Below, piece after piece: positions 9,539 through 18,284 of a DNA stretch of 64,000 nt. The notes under the pieces are model-generated. The model saw only the letters and a list, made by a program, of their open reading frames with translations. It had not been told where the DNA came from and did not search any database. Numbering within the stretch: the stretch's first letter is position 1; each line of letters opens with the position of its first letter. Source of the DNA: Companilactobacillus pabuli (GTDB lineage Bacteria > Bacillota > Bacilli > Lactobacillales > Lactobacillaceae). Made by a program: the position numbers and the translations under genes. The stretch covers positions 2,356,001 through 2,420,000 of the forward strand of contig NZ_CP049366.1 in NCBI RefSeq assembly GCF_014058425.1, given 5' to 3'.

Positions 9539-10288
9539 ATGAAGGTAGAAATTAAAAGAGATGGATTAACTTTACGAGGAGATTTTGTTAAACCAAAAAC
9601 TGATAAATTTAATTTAGTTATTTTGATGCATGGTTTTACTTCTAATCGGGGGATAGAACCTAGTCAATTACTGTATCAATTGGCTCAACGCTTTGTGGCT
9701 GAAGGATTAGGCACATTGCGTTTTGACTTCAATGGTCATGGCGAAAGTGACGGACGTTTTCAAGATATGACGGTTTTGAATGAAATTGCCGATGGTAAAG
9801 CTATTTTGGACTACGCTCGCAGTCTTGATGGTGTCGAAAATATTTATTTACTGGGACATTCTCAAGGTGGAGTCGTGGCTAGCATGTTGGCTGGTTACTA
9901 TCCTGAGAAAATTGCTAAGTTAGCTTTGTTAGCTCCGGCCGCAACTTTAAAAGATGATGCCCTAAAAGGTGACACTCAAGGCTATACGTATGATCCGAAA
10001 AATATCCCTGATACTTTACCTATCAAAAAAGGTTTAACTTTGGGTGGTTTTTACTTACGAACAGCTCAAACTTTGCCAATTTATGAGATAGCTAGTCAGT
10101 ATCACGGGCCAGTTTGTTTAGTTCACGGATTGAAAGATACCGTGGTAAATAATATTGCTTCGAAACGTTACGATGACTGTTATACCAACGATAAATTGCA
10201 TTTGTTAGATGATGCAGATCATGGATTTGAAATTAATAATTCTCGTCAAGAAGCTTTGAACATTGCGACAAAATTCATGTTAGATTAA
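9539..10288 (+). CDS. Alpha/beta hydrolase, cinnamoyl (feruloyl) esterase-like
   Basis: The 249-residue product closely resembles the cytoplasmic cinnamoyl esterases of lactobacilli: 'HGFTSN' (oxyanion loop near His31), 'RFDFNGHGESDG', the nucleophile elbow GHSQGG with Ser108, 'LLAPAATLKDDALKGDTQG', acid Asp200 in 'HGLKDTVV' and His228 in 'DADHGF'. These enzymes release ferulic, caffeic or p-coumaric acid from plant esters such as chlorogenic acid. There is no signal peptide, so it is intracellular. An AAAAGGAG ribosome-binding site precedes the ATG. Single gene with its own terminator. The family assignment is strong; the exact ester substrate is inference. Confidence 0.85.
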   Translation: MKVEIKRDGLTLRGDFVKPKTDKFNLVILMHGFTSNRGIEPSQLLYQLAQRFVAEGLGTLRFDFNGHGESDGRFQDMTVLNEIADGKAILDYARSLDGVENIYLLGHSQGGVVASMLAGYYPEKIAKLALLAPAATLKDDALKGDTQGYTYDPKNIPDTLPIKKGLTLGGFYLRTAQTLPIYEIASQYHGPVCLVHGLKDTVVNNIASKRYDDCYTNDKLHLLDDADHGFEINNSRQEALNIATKFMLD

Positions 10289-10294
10289 AAAATA

Positions 10295-10340
10295 AACCTT
10301 GTTAGAATGTAGTTTTTCTACAATCTAGCAAGGTTTTTTT
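10295..10340 (+). terminator. Terminator of the esterase gene
   Basis: AACCTTGTTAGAATGTAG pairs with CTACAATCTAGCAAGGTT around a TTTTT loop, with one mismatch and one G-U pair, followed by a T-run. It abuts the stop of the convergent nitroreductase. Confidence 0.85.
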
Positions 10341-10989
10341 AGCCTTTGATTTTTAAAATATCATCTACAGGCACACGTTTTGAACGATAAGTATTAATAG
10401 TTGAATCTTGAGCATAACCAATTGCGATACCGACAACTAAAGTTTCATCGTCAGGGATATCGGTGAATTTTCTAACGACATCAGGGAAGCGAACACTGGT
10501 GTAATTAGGAATCGTATCGAGCCCTTTGTTTTGAGCGGCTAACATCAAAGTTTGACTGAAGGCCCCGGCATCAAAAATTGACCACTTGGAAGAGTTCTTC
10601 GGAATGGTGATGAAAAGCATAGCAGGAGTGCTGTATAAGTGAGAACTAGCGAAACTCATTTTCTCGTGAGCTTGATCAAAGTCGTCAAAGTGATGCACTA
10701 TTTCGTGACGCCATTGTTTCATATTAGCTTGAGCGGCTTCACTCCAATCTTCTCGGTGCATGACCGGAAAGTCGGGATATCCTTTTTGAGAGTCTTTGTC
10801 TAAATAAGCTTGTTTGATATTGTCCAAAGTTTTACCAGTAGCGGCATAGACTTTCCAAGGTTGAGAGTTGACCCATGAAGGAGCTTTTTGAGCTTCTTGA
10901 ACAATTTCTTTAATTAAATTCATTTTGACCGGTGTGTTTTTAAAGTCACGGACAGAATGACGGTCGTTGAGTACTTTTTCAAATTCCAT
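10339..10989 (-). CDS. Nitroreductase family FMN oxidoreductase
   Basis: The 216-residue protein fits the nitroreductase fold: N-terminal 'RHSVRDFKNTPV', 'APSWVNSQPWKVYAATG' (FMN-contacting loop) and C-terminal 'DTIPNYTSVRFPDVVRKFTDIPDDETLVVGIAIGYA'. Such enzymes use NAD(P)H and FMN to reduce nitro compounds, quinones or enones. It lies 1 nt downstream of the LysR gene on the same strand, so the two form an operon. Substrate unknown. Confidence 0.85.
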   Translation of the reverse strand: MEFEKVLNDRHSVRDFKNTPVKMNLIKEIVQEAQKAPSWVNSQPWKVYAATGKTLDNIKQAYLDKDSQKGYPDFPVMHREDWSEAAQANMKQWRHEIVHHFDDFDQAHEKMSFASSHLYSTPAMLFITIPKNSSKWSIFDAGAFSQTLMLAAQNKGLDTIPNYTSVRFPDVVRKFTDIPDDETLVVGIAIGYAQDSTINTYRSKRVPVDDILKIKG

Positions 10990-10990
10990 A

Positions 10991-11884
10991 TTAAACTTCC
11001 TTTTTAGTGATATTTTTGCGTAATGTTTCTAAGAATAATTTACCAACAGTTGGTAAGTTACGATTTTTATTCCAAATAATTGTGTTGGGTTCAGTCAGTT
11101 GTGGCTTTAATGGACGGAAAACCAAACCGTCGATTGAAGTCGTATCGATTAATTTATCATAGGTCAGAGCCATGCAAGCACCGGTTTTAACTAATAGTGC
11201 AGCGTTGAAGATCAAATTGTAAGTTCCGACAAAGTTGAACTGCTCAATCAAACCGTTACTCCAATCTTGGAAGGTCTTCTTACCTTGAACTTGGCGAGAA
11301 ACCAACAGTGATCTACCAATTAAATCACTAGAAGAGATGCTTTCATGACTAGCTAGTGGTTCATCACGTTTCATAATAATTCCCCAGCGGTCTTCGGCAG
11401 GTAATTGTAAGGTATGGTAATTATCAAGTTTTCGATGCCCCATGATGATACCAAATTCTAAGATGCCACTGTTTAAATCAGCTTGAATCGTTTCGGCATC
11501 ACCACTTCTGAAGTTGATATGAACTTCGGGATATTTGTGCATGATATCTTTGATAGTTTCCATGACACAATCTAACGCCATACTTTCACCAGCACCGATA
11601 TCGAGTGTACCACTGACAACGTCTTGTTTTTGAAGGTTATAAGTTGTCTTGTTCACTAAAGCCAAAATTTCTTGTGCTCGTTCGAATAAGTAATATCCAT
11701 CAGGAGTCAATTGTAGTTGTCTTTTTCCACGAATGAAGAGCTTGGTACCTAGTCTGGTTTCTAGTTCATTGATTTGTCTGGACAAAGCCGGTTGGGAAAC
11801 GTGTAACATTCGAGCAGCTTTTGACATATTTTGTTCTTGAGCAATTTTAATAAAGTATCTCAAAACTCTAATATCCATTGTCAC
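10991..11884 (-). CDS. LysR family transcriptional regulator
   Basis: This 297-residue LTTR has an N-terminal winged helix ('MDIRVLRYFIKIAQEQNMSKAARMLHVSQPALSRQINELE') and a periplasmic-binding-like effector domain. It heads an operon with the nitroreductase and is divergent from the acetyltransferase-SDR-AKR operon at 11991-14194. By the usual LTTR arrangement it probably controls that operon and itself through the 106-bp shared intergenic region. It resembles the LysR at 33432-34304, also divergent from an SDR. Effector unknown. Confidence 0.85.
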   Translation of the reverse strand: MTMDIRVLRYFIKIAQEQNMSKAARMLHVSQPALSRQINELETRLGTKLFIRGKRQLQLTPDGYYLFERAQEILALVNKTTYNLQKQDVVSGTLDIGAGESMALDCVMETIKDIMHKYPEVHINFRSGDAETIQADLNSGILEFGIIMGHRKLDNYHTLQLPAEDRWGIIMKRDEPLASHESISSSDLIGRSLLVSRQVQGKKTFQDWSNGLIEQFNFVGTYNLIFNAALLVKTGACMALTYDKLIDTTSIDGLVFRPLKPQLTEPNTIIWNKNRNLPTVGKLFLETLRKNITKKEV

Positions 11885-11900
11885 ACCTCTATTATAAGTA

Positions 11901-11960
11901 AATGTTATAGATAACCATTATCAATGAGTATTTAACATTATAATAAACAGTTCGTATAAT
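11901..11960 (+). promoter_or_regulatory. Divergent promoter region with inverted repeat
   Basis: AATGTTA (11901-11907) and TAACATT (11933-11939) form an inverted repeat spaced 25 bp apart, with a TATAAT -10 at 11955-11960 serving the plus-strand operon. The spacing is compatible with an LTTR tetramer binding two half-sites. Candidate operator of the LysR at 10991-11884. Confidence 0.45.
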
Positions 11961-11990
11961 AAATTCAATCATTAAGAGAAGTGAGGTGTT

Positions 11991-12536
11991 TTGTTGGAAT
12001 CACAAATGAATTTAGATACCAAAGCCTATGAACAGATTGAAAAAATTATTCCGATTAATCAAAAATTAGTCCAAGAATTAAATACTGGTGCTCACAGTAG
12101 TGATGAAGTTCGTCAAACTGTTAGTCAAATTATTAATGAAACAATAGATCCATCGACTGAAATCAGATTACCATTTTGGACAGATTTTGGTCGCAACTTA
12201 CACATTGGTAAAAATGTTTTTATCAACTCAGGTTCAATGTTTACCGATATGGGTGGCATTTATCTAGGAGATAACGTCTTGATTGGACCGAATGTTACGA
12301 TTGCTTCAGTTAATCATCGCATTGATCCTAAACAGAGACGTCATTTAGATTTAAAGTCAGTTTACATTCACGATAACGCTTGGATTGGCAGTAATGTCAC
12401 AGTTACTCCAGGTGTCGTCATTGGAGAAAATTCTATCGTTGGTGCTGGAGCGGTCGTTACTAAAAATGTTCCCGCTAATACCATCGTCGGTGGTGTACCG
12501 GCACAAATTATTAGAACTATTAAAGGAGAAAATTAA
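11991..12536 (+). CDS. Sugar/maltose O-acetyltransferase, left-handed beta-helix type
   Basis: The 181-residue product carries hexapeptide repeats in the second half ('IGKNVFINSGSMF', 'IYLGDNVLIGPNVTI', 'AWIGSNVTVTPGVVIGENSIVGAGAVVTKNVPANTIVGGVPAQIIR') typical of LacA/Maa-type acetyltransferases that move acetyl from acetyl-CoA to sugars. The active-site His is in 'SVNHRI'. The start is TTG: GTGAGG sits 5-8 nt upstream of 11991, whereas the next ATG at 12006 would be too far from it. The stop overlaps the next ATG by one base, giving translational coupling with the SDR. Confidence 0.8.
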   Translation: MLESQMNLDTKAYEQIEKIIPINQKLVQELNTGAHSSDEVRQTVSQIINETIDPSTEIRLPFWTDFGRNLHIGKNVFINSGSMFTDMGGIYLGDNVLIGPNVTIASVNHRIDPKQRRHLDLKSVYIHDNAWIGSNVTVTPGVVIGENSIVGAGAVVTKNVPANTIVGGVPAQIIRTIKGEN

Positions 12537-13285
12537 TGAGTTTACAAGATAAAGTAGTAGTAATTATGGGTGCCTCAAGTGGAATTGGAGCTGCCACAGC
12601 TAAATTATTAGCTTCAAAAGGTGCTAAGGTTACGATTGCAGCCAGAAGAATGAATCGTTTGGAAGAAATCAAACAAGCAAATCCTGATAGTGATATTTTG
12701 GCAGTTGAGGCTGATGTTACTAAAGCAAAAGAAGTTCAAAATGTTGTCGATCAAACCGTTGCTAAATTCGGTCGTGTCGATGCTCTTTACAATAACGCAG
12801 GAATTATGCCAGTAAACAACTTAGACCAAATCGCGCAAGACGAATGGCAAAACATGCTCGATATTAATGTTAAAGGTGTTCTCAATGGAATCGCAGCTGC
12901 TTTACCAGTTATGAAAAAGCAAAAGAGCGGTCATATCATTACAACATCTTCAGTTTTAGGTTATGAAGTATTGCCAGGCTATGCTGCTTATTCAGGAACT
13001 AAGTATGCCGTTAGAGCAATCATGGAAGGACTTCGTCAAGAAGAACACCAAAACAATATCAAGACCACTATTATTGCTCCAGGATCTGTTAAGACAGAAC
13101 TGTATAAGTCAGTTAATAATGGTGCAGCTCATGATGGTTTGGAAAAAGTTATGCAAGCTTCAGGAACACAAATGACATCCCTGAATCCAGAAGAAATTGC
13201 CCAAGCAGTAGCTTTTGTCATTGATACACCAAAGAATATGGCCGTCAACGAAATGGTAATTCGTCCTACAGGACAAGAAGTCTAA
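12536..13285 (+). CDS. Short-chain dehydrogenase/reductase (classical SDR)
   Basis: This 249-residue classical SDR has the cofactor motif 'GASSGIGAATAKLL', a basic 'AARRMNRL' after beta2 that suggests NADP(H), 'YNNAGIMP', catalytic Ser in 'TTSSVLG' and the Tyr-x3-Lys 'YSGTKYAVRA'. It is close to the SDR at 32587-33321 (same 'VVIMGASSGIGAAT' start and 'YNNAGIMP'), suggesting paralogues. It sits between an acetyltransferase and an aldo/keto reductase in one operon. Substrate unknown. Confidence 0.88.
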   Translation: MSLQDKVVVIMGASSGIGAATAKLLASKGAKVTIAARRMNRLEEIKQANPDSDILAVEADVTKAKEVQNVVDQTVAKFGRVDALYNNAGIMPVNNLDQIAQDEWQNMLDINVKGVLNGIAAALPVMKKQKSGHIITTSSVLGYEVLPGYAAYSGTKYAVRAIMEGLRQEEHQNNIKTTIIAPGSVKTELYKSVNNGAAHDGLEKVMQASGTQMTSLNPEEIAQAVAFVIDTPKNMAVNEMVIRPTGQEV

Positions 13286-13327
13286 TAGAATATATAATGA
13301 AAGCGATACAAAAAGAGGAGGAAGTTT

Positions 13328-14194
13328 ATGTCAATTTTTGATGAAACATTCACAATGAACAATGGAGTTAAGATTCCAAAACTAGCTTTAGGAGTTTGGG
13401 AAATTCCTGATGATAAGGTAGCTGACGCCGTTAAATCTGCTGTGGAGATTGGATATCGTCACATCGATACTGCTCAAGCTTATGGCAACGAACGTGGTGT
13501 TGGTGAAGGTGTTAAAAACGCTGGAGTTTCACGTGATAAGTTATTCGTTAATTCTAAAGTTGCAGCTGAAATCAAGAACTATGATGAAGCTAAGAAATCT
13601 ATCGATGAAACTTTGGAAAAGATGGGCTTAGATTATTTGGACATGATGATTATCCACAATCCTCAACCTTGGAAAGAAGTAAATCAAGGTAACGACCGTC
13701 ACTTTGAAGGAAATTTGGAAACTTGGCGTGCTATGGAAGATGCTGTCAAAGCTGGTAAGTTAAAGACTATCGGTGTTTCTAGCTTTCAAAAAGAAGATTT
13801 GGACAATTTGATCAAGAATTCTGACACGAAGCCTGCAGTTAATCAAATTCAAATCCACATCGGCGATACACCAAGTGATTTGATTAAGTATTCTCAAGAT
13901 AATGGCATTGTTGTCGAAGCCTTCTCACCAATTGCTCACGGTGCTGCTATGAATGATGAAACAATCAAGCAAATGGCCGCCAAGTACAATGTTTCTGTTC
14001 CACAATTGTGCATTCGCTATGATTGGCAATTAAATGTTGTCGTTCTACCAAAAACAGCTAACCCAGATCACATGAAGTCAAATGCTGATATCGACTTTGA
14101 AATTTCAGCTGAAGATATGAAGACTTTGGCAAAAATCGATCAAATGAATTATGGAGATGCTAGTGCTTTTCCAGTATTCGGTGGTAAAATCTAG
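13328..14194 (+). CDS. Aldo/keto reductase
   Basis: The 288-residue (alpha/beta)8 reductase shows the AKR tetrad: Asp in 'GYRHIDTAQAYGNE', Tyr in the same motif, Lys in 'VNSKVA' and His in 'MIIHNPQPW'. Such enzymes reduce aldehydes and ketones with NADPH. It is the last gene of the operon led by the acetyltransferase, 42 bp after the SDR, with AAAGAGGAGG upstream of its ATG. It is more distant from the two AKRs at 16729 and 19275 than they are from each other. Substrate unknown. Confidence 0.88.
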   Translation: MSIFDETFTMNNGVKIPKLALGVWEIPDDKVADAVKSAVEIGYRHIDTAQAYGNERGVGEGVKNAGVSRDKLFVNSKVAAEIKNYDEAKKSIDETLEKMGLDYLDMMIIHNPQPWKEVNQGNDRHFEGNLETWRAMEDAVKAGKLKTIGVSSFQKEDLDNLIKNSDTKPAVNQIQIHIGDTPSDLIKYSQDNGIVVEAFSPIAHGAAMNDETIKQMAAKYNVSVPQLCIRYDWQLNVVVLPKTANPDHMKSNADIDFEISAEDMKTLAKIDQMNYGDASAFPVFGGKI

Positions 14195-14351
14195 AGCAAC
14201 ATGTTATCTTTAAGATAATAAAAATTCAGGAGAAATGCTTGATGATTGTATCTAAGTAAGGATTATAAAATTTGAACAGAGAAAAATAGCTTTCTTTGTT
14301 GTACCCAAATTGCCTTACAGATATTATCAAAGTGTTTTGATAAAAGTCCTT

Positions 14352-14380
14352 AAGTGCAGTTTGTCGACTGCACTTTTTTT
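14352..14380 (+). terminator. Intrinsic terminator
   Basis: AAGTGCAG and CTGCACTT form a perfect 8-bp stem followed by a T-run. It is the first strong terminator after the AKR gene at 14194; the roughly 150 bp between hold no convincing gene. Confidence 0.8.
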
Positions 14381-14424
14381 GTATTCTGAGAGGCGATTTA
14401 CTAATCAAGAAGGAATATAAAAAA

Positions 14425-15081
14425 TTGACTAAAGAAATTAAATTAAGAATAGAAACAAAATCAGATTATAAGAAAACAGAAATCATGTTGCGCAATGCTT
14501 TTTGGAATGAATTTCAACCGGGCTGTGTCGAACATTATTTAATGAATAAAATTAGAAACCATCCTCGTTTTGTATCAGAGTTGGATACGGTCGCAGTAGT
14601 AGGCGATGAAATTGTCGGTTGTGCCGCCTTTTTGGAAGATAAAATCCAAGGTGACGACGGCAAAACACATTCTATCTTGTGTTTAGGACCTTTGGCAGTA
14701 GCACCGGAATATCAACAAAATGGCCTCGGTGGACGATTAATTGAGCATTCGAAAAAACTAGCTTTGAAATTAGGTTACAACGGGATTATCTTGTACGGAG
14801 ATCCTAATTACTATAGTAGAAAAGGTTTTGAACCAGCTAAGAATTACAATATTAGAATGGCTAATGATAAGTTTGCGACAGTCTTGCAAGTTGCGCCATT
14901 GTACCAAGGTGCTTTAAAAGATTGTGCAGGTAAATATGTTGAAGATGAAGTTTATGGTGTGAACCAAATCGAAGTGGATATCTTTGATGCACAATTTCCT
15001 TTCAAAGAAAAAGTAACTAATAATGCTTCACAATTACATTTTCAGAAGTTGATTGAGTCGCAGGATGTGGAATTGGGATAG
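14425..15081 (+). CDS. GNAT family N-acetyltransferase
   Basis: The 218-residue product has the GNAT acetyl-CoA motif 'LGPLAVAPEYQQNGLGGRLIEHSKKLALKLGYNGIILYGDPNYYSRKGFEPA' with the Q/RxxGxG/A loop and the usual C-terminal strand. The acceptor is unknown; the architecture resembles YhbS-like predicted acetyltransferases. The start appears to be TTG with GAAGGAA about 10 nt upstream; no suitable ATG is near. Single gene with its own terminator. Confidence 0.8.
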   Translation: MTKEIKLRIETKSDYKKTEIMLRNAFWNEFQPGCVEHYLMNKIRNHPRFVSELDTVAVVGDEIVGCAAFLEDKIQGDDGKTHSILCLGPLAVAPEYQQNGLGGRLIEHSKKLALKLGYNGIILYGDPNYYSRKGFEPAKNYNIRMANDKFATVLQVAPLYQGALKDCAGKYVEDEVYGVNQIEVDIFDAQFPFKEKVTNNASQLHFQKLIESQDVELG

Positions 15082-15131
15082 TATTATAGTGATAATGGAT
15101 ATAATTTTTCTGAAATAGAAAACTAAATAGG

Positions 15132-15169
15132 AAGAGATGGGATTTTTAAGTTAAATTCCATCTCTTTTT
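15132..15169 (+). terminator. Terminator of the GNAT gene
   Basis: AGAGATGGGATTT pairs with AAATTCCATCTCT around a short loop and is followed by T5. Confidence 0.75.
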
Positions 15170-15206
15170 GATGTCTTTCGGTATCCTATTACTAGGAGAA
15201 GAAATT

Positions 15207-16628
15207 ATGAAAAAAAGACATTTATCAGATATAACATCAGATTTTTTAAAAAGTGAAGAATATTTTAGATTGAGTAGTCAATCCAAAGAAAATGCGCAAG
15301 CTTTGGTAAAGAGTATTGGAGATACAGCCGAATATACTGGTCATGGAGATTATACGAAATGGGATGCTGATTTTATAGCTCCCTTTACGTTGGGATTGAT
15401 CAGAAATTTAAGCGATGAAACACAATATTCTTTAGAATGGTTTAATCTGACTTATGAAGTTTTAAAGTCAGTTTTGAAATTTTTGGCCAGAACCAAACGG
15501 ATAAAAATATCAGCTGTTATGATGGATAATTTGCTTCAACTTATTGAATCACAAACTCTATTTGAAAAAACCGATAGTTTTATCTTAGAGCCAGAATATC
15601 AAGATCCGTATTTACCACAATGGACACCTCATGTAGCAGATAACATTTCTACTTATGTTTCACAATGGTTGAAACTTTATGAAGAAAGCTCAGCTTGGGA
15701 AAAACGTCCTAAAGGCGTAGACAAAGGCATGATAGAAATTTTGATGAAGTTGATGACGGAGAGTGCCTATAATGTTTACCGGAAAACTCCCAAAACTTGG
15801 ACCAAATTTGTTATTTGTGAAGTAATGAGAAATCAATTTGTAGAGAAATTAGATTTAAGCGTTGATGAATATAAATTGATTGTCCCTGCAATGTCTTCAA
15901 TGTTAGATTATCTTGGTAAAAGAGCATTACTTAATTCTAAGAAAGTCGAAAATTATAAAAGGTATTTAGCGGCTGGTGAAGCTGACATGTTAGAAGCGGC
16001 TAAGGACCCAGGAAATTATGGCGCCAGCAAGTTGATTTATCAAGAAATGCAACGCCGTGGGCTTGATATTAACAATAGAGCTGAAGTTGAAAAGTTTATT
16101 CAAGAAGTAAATGATAATGGTGGAATCGATAGTCTTTTGCCAAAAGAAATAGTTGATAAGCATAACTTTACTGAAGAAGAAATGCGTTTTGTTTTGAATC
16201 ATCCTGAACATCTGGATAGTATCATTGATAGGTTTTCAGTTGGTTTGGAAGAGATTGCAGATGAGCATATTAGTGTACACAACAATCATCGTTGGAGCAG
16301 AAAGCAATTTGAACGAATTGAGCGTAATGGTATAAAAGATGGCATAAAAGTATGGCTTGATAAGGACAAATATAAACTACCTAAATATTTGAAAGCTATT
16401 GATGCTATGGCATACGTCGTTTCACTAGAAACAAGAATATATGCAAGAACTTTAGAAATACCGAAAAATTGGTCGATAGAAACTTGGCAAATGATTGCTG
16501 GTTCCTTTGATTCTGGAATGGTAAAAGAAAAAACCATCGTAAAAGCGCTAGTTCAATTTAAAGCAGATGAAAGAGTTATTGATCAAATGTTGGCAAATCA
16601 GATTTTGAATCTTTTTGCCAAAATATAG
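15207..16628 (+). CDS. Hypothetical protein, mostly alpha-helical, 473 residues
   Basis: I do not recognise this family. ATG at 15207 is preferred over the ATG at 15168 because AGGAGAAG lies 6-8 nt upstream of it and the extra 13 residues overlap the previous terminator. The protein is soluble, rich in charged helices and Trp/Tyr, with no signal peptide or membrane segment. The middle part ('AAKDPGNYGASKLIYQEMQRRGLDINNRAEVEKFIQEVNDNGG') resembles a helical repeat or scaffold. It stands alone between a GNAT gene and an AKR, and an LTTR-like box begins one base after its stop. No function is proposed. Confidence 0.7.
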   Translation: MKKRHLSDITSDFLKSEEYFRLSSQSKENAQALVKSIGDTAEYTGHGDYTKWDADFIAPFTLGLIRNLSDETQYSLEWFNLTYEVLKSVLKFLARTKRIKISAVMMDNLLQLIESQTLFEKTDSFILEPEYQDPYLPQWTPHVADNISTYVSQWLKLYEESSAWEKRPKGVDKGMIEILMKLMTESAYNVYRKTPKTWTKFVICEVMRNQFVEKLDLSVDEYKLIVPAMSSMLDYLGKRALLNSKKVENYKRYLAAGEADMLEAAKDPGNYGASKLIYQEMQRRGLDINNRAEVEKFIQEVNDNGGIDSLLPKEIVDKHNFTEEEMRFVLNHPEHLDSIIDRFSVGLEEIADEHISVHNNHRWSRKQFERIERNGIKDGIKVWLDKDKYKLPKYLKAIDAMAYVVSLETRIYARTLEIPKNWSIETWQMIAGSFDSGMVKEKTIVKALVQFKADERVIDQMLANQILNLFAKI

Positions 16629-16647
16629 GTATACATTAGATGTATAC
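16629..16647 (+). promoter_or_regulatory. LysR-type box, site 1 (GTATACAT-N3-ATGTATAC)
   Basis: The near-perfect palindrome GTATACATTAGATGTATAC lies 82 bp before the AKR start at 16729. It contains ATAC-N7-GTAT, the T-N11-A form typical of LTTR operators. The same 19-mer pattern recurs at 19176 and 20550. Confidence 0.6.
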
Positions 16648-16728
16648 TACTATGTTATTTTAGTAATTTTTTAATCATGAATTACGTCTTATACTAGTCA
16701 TAACGAATAAACAAGAAGAGGTAATTAT

Positions 16729-17598
16729 ATGACAAACATTCCTACATTCAAATTAAACGATGGCACAGAAATTCCATCATTTGGTTTCGGAGTTTTCCAA
16801 ATTCCTGCAGACGGAACTACTTATAAGGCAGTTAGCGATGCTTTGAAACTCGGCTATCGTCACATTGATACAGCGGTCGCATACTTCAATGAACAAGAAG
16901 TCGGCAAAGCTATCAAAGACAGTGGCATTCCTCGTGACCAAATTTGGGTAACTTCAAAAATGTGGCTCCAAGATTATGCCTATGAAGATGCTAAAAAGGC
17001 GATTGATCTTTCACTTAAAAAATTAGGTTTAGACTATATTGATTTATACTTGATTCACCAACCATACGGCAAAGTTGACGAAGCTTGGAAAGCTATGGAA
17101 GAGGCTAAAAAAGCTGGCAAGATTCGTTCAATTGGTGTTTCTAACATGACTCCTAAGATTTGGAATAAATTTGTGCCTAAGTTTGCGACAATGCCTAGTG
17201 TTAACCAAGTTCAATTTGACCCATATTTCCAACAAAAGGAACTACGTCAAATTATGGCTAAAGCACACGTAACTCTAGAAGCCTGGGGTCCACTTGGCCA
17301 AGGTAGTAAGGAATTGTTCAGCGAACCATTGTTGAATGACCTAGCTAAGAAATACGGTAAAGATGTTGGACAAATTATCCTACGTTTCGAACATCAAGAA
17401 GGTGTGATCGTTTTTCCTAAGTCAGTTCACGAAGCAAGAATTAAATCTAACAAAGATATCTTTGATTTTGAATTGACTTCAGATGAAATGGATTCAATCA
17501 GAGCCTTGGACCGTAATGGTAAAGGCATGCACAATCCTGATGCACCTGGTGTTGAAGATATGTTGTTGAATGCTTTTGATGTCCACGCTAATGATTAA
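16729..17598 (+). CDS. Aldo/keto reductase
   Basis: The 289-residue AKR has the tetrad: Asp and Tyr in 'GYRHIDTAVAYFNE', Lys in 'WVTSKMWL' and His in 'YLIHQPYG', plus 'GVSNMTPKIW' and the C-terminal cofactor segment 'VIVFPKSVHEARIKSN'. It resembles 2,5-diketo-gluconate/methylglyoxal-type reductases and is closely related to the AKR at 19275-20132 (both 'IHQPYG/LHQPYG' and 'PKSVHE'). It is preceded by LTTR box site 1 and followed by its own terminator. NADPH-dependent carbonyl reduction is expected; substrate unknown. Confidence 0.88.
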   Translation: MTNIPTFKLNDGTEIPSFGFGVFQIPADGTTYKAVSDALKLGYRHIDTAVAYFNEQEVGKAIKDSGIPRDQIWVTSKMWLQDYAYEDAKKAIDLSLKKLGLDYIDLYLIHQPYGKVDEAWKAMEEAKKAGKIRSIGVSNMTPKIWNKFVPKFATMPSVNQVQFDPYFQQKELRQIMAKAHVTLEAWGPLGQGSKELFSEPLLNDLAKKYGKDVGQIILRFEHQEGVIVFPKSVHEARIKSNKDIFDFELTSDEMDSIRALDRNGKGMHNPDAPGVEDMLLNAFDVHAND

Positions 17599-17610
17599 TA
17601 ATAGATAAGA

Positions 17611-17650
17611 AAAGAGCTCTCAGATTGTTATGCCTGGGAGCTCTTATTTT
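17611..17650 (+). terminator. Terminator of the AKR gene
   Basis: AAGAGCTCTCAG pairs with CTGGGAGCTCTT (one G-U), followed by ATTTT. Confidence 0.75.
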
Positions 17651-17783
17651 GCATAAAAAATTGAATGTACATGAGACACATGCATAATAAAATGTAATAG
17701 TTAATAATAGGATATAAGTATTTAACATGAAACTCATTTCCGCTTAAAATAAATCTAATCTAAAACGTAGGTGGTTTATTTTA

Positions 17784-18284
17784 ATGAGAAAAATTTCAAA
17801 ATTAATAATTTTTACAATGGTGCTGGTATTTTTAGTCGGTTGCGGACAGAAAAAACAAACTTCGCAAACTAGCACTTCAAACAATCGTGTCAGTCAAGTA
17901 ACAACTTCAGAAAAAAACGAACGGACCAAAATAACAGTCAATATTAATGGAACCAAGTTAAAAGCACATTTGAATAACTCTAGTGCTGCGAAAGCTTTTG
18001 CCAAGGAATTGCCAACAAATTTAAAGTTTAGAGATTTCATGGATATGCCAGAAAAAGTTGCTGACTTGAATCATTCTTTAATAACTAAAGGGATGCCCAA
18101 AGGTCATAAAGGAACTAAAGGTGCCATTGGCTATTGGTCACCACAACAACGAATCGTCTTTTACTATGGTACAGAAGATTATTATGAAGGAATTCATATT
18201 ATCGGATCTTTTGATTCAGACAATTATAAAGACGTCGTAAAGAATATGGGGAATGATGTTAATGTCACAATTTCGAAAGACTAA
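17784..18284 (+). CDS. Lipoprotein with cyclophilin-like fold
   Basis: The 166-residue product has a lipoprotein signal ('VLVFLVGCGQ', Cys19 as lipid site), a Ser/Thr/Gln linker to about residue 48, and a domain with 'VNINGTKLKAHLNNSSAAKAFAKELPTNL' and 'GAIGYWSPQQRIVFYYGTEDYYEGIHIIGSF'. That pattern is typical of the small 'cyclophilin-like' domain often found in Gram-positive lipoproteins near flavin or redox genes. Biochemical role unknown. It ends 4 nt into the convergent LysR gene and shares the AKR/LysR neighbourhood. Confidence 0.75.
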   Translation: MRKISKLIIFTMVLVFLVGCGQKKQTSQTSTSNNRVSQVTTSEKNERTKITVNINGTKLKAHLNNSSAAKAFAKELPTNLKFRDFMDMPEKVADLNHSLITKGMPKGHKGTKGAIGYWSPQQRIVFYYGTEDYYEGIHIIGSFDSDNYKDVVKNMGNDVNVTISKD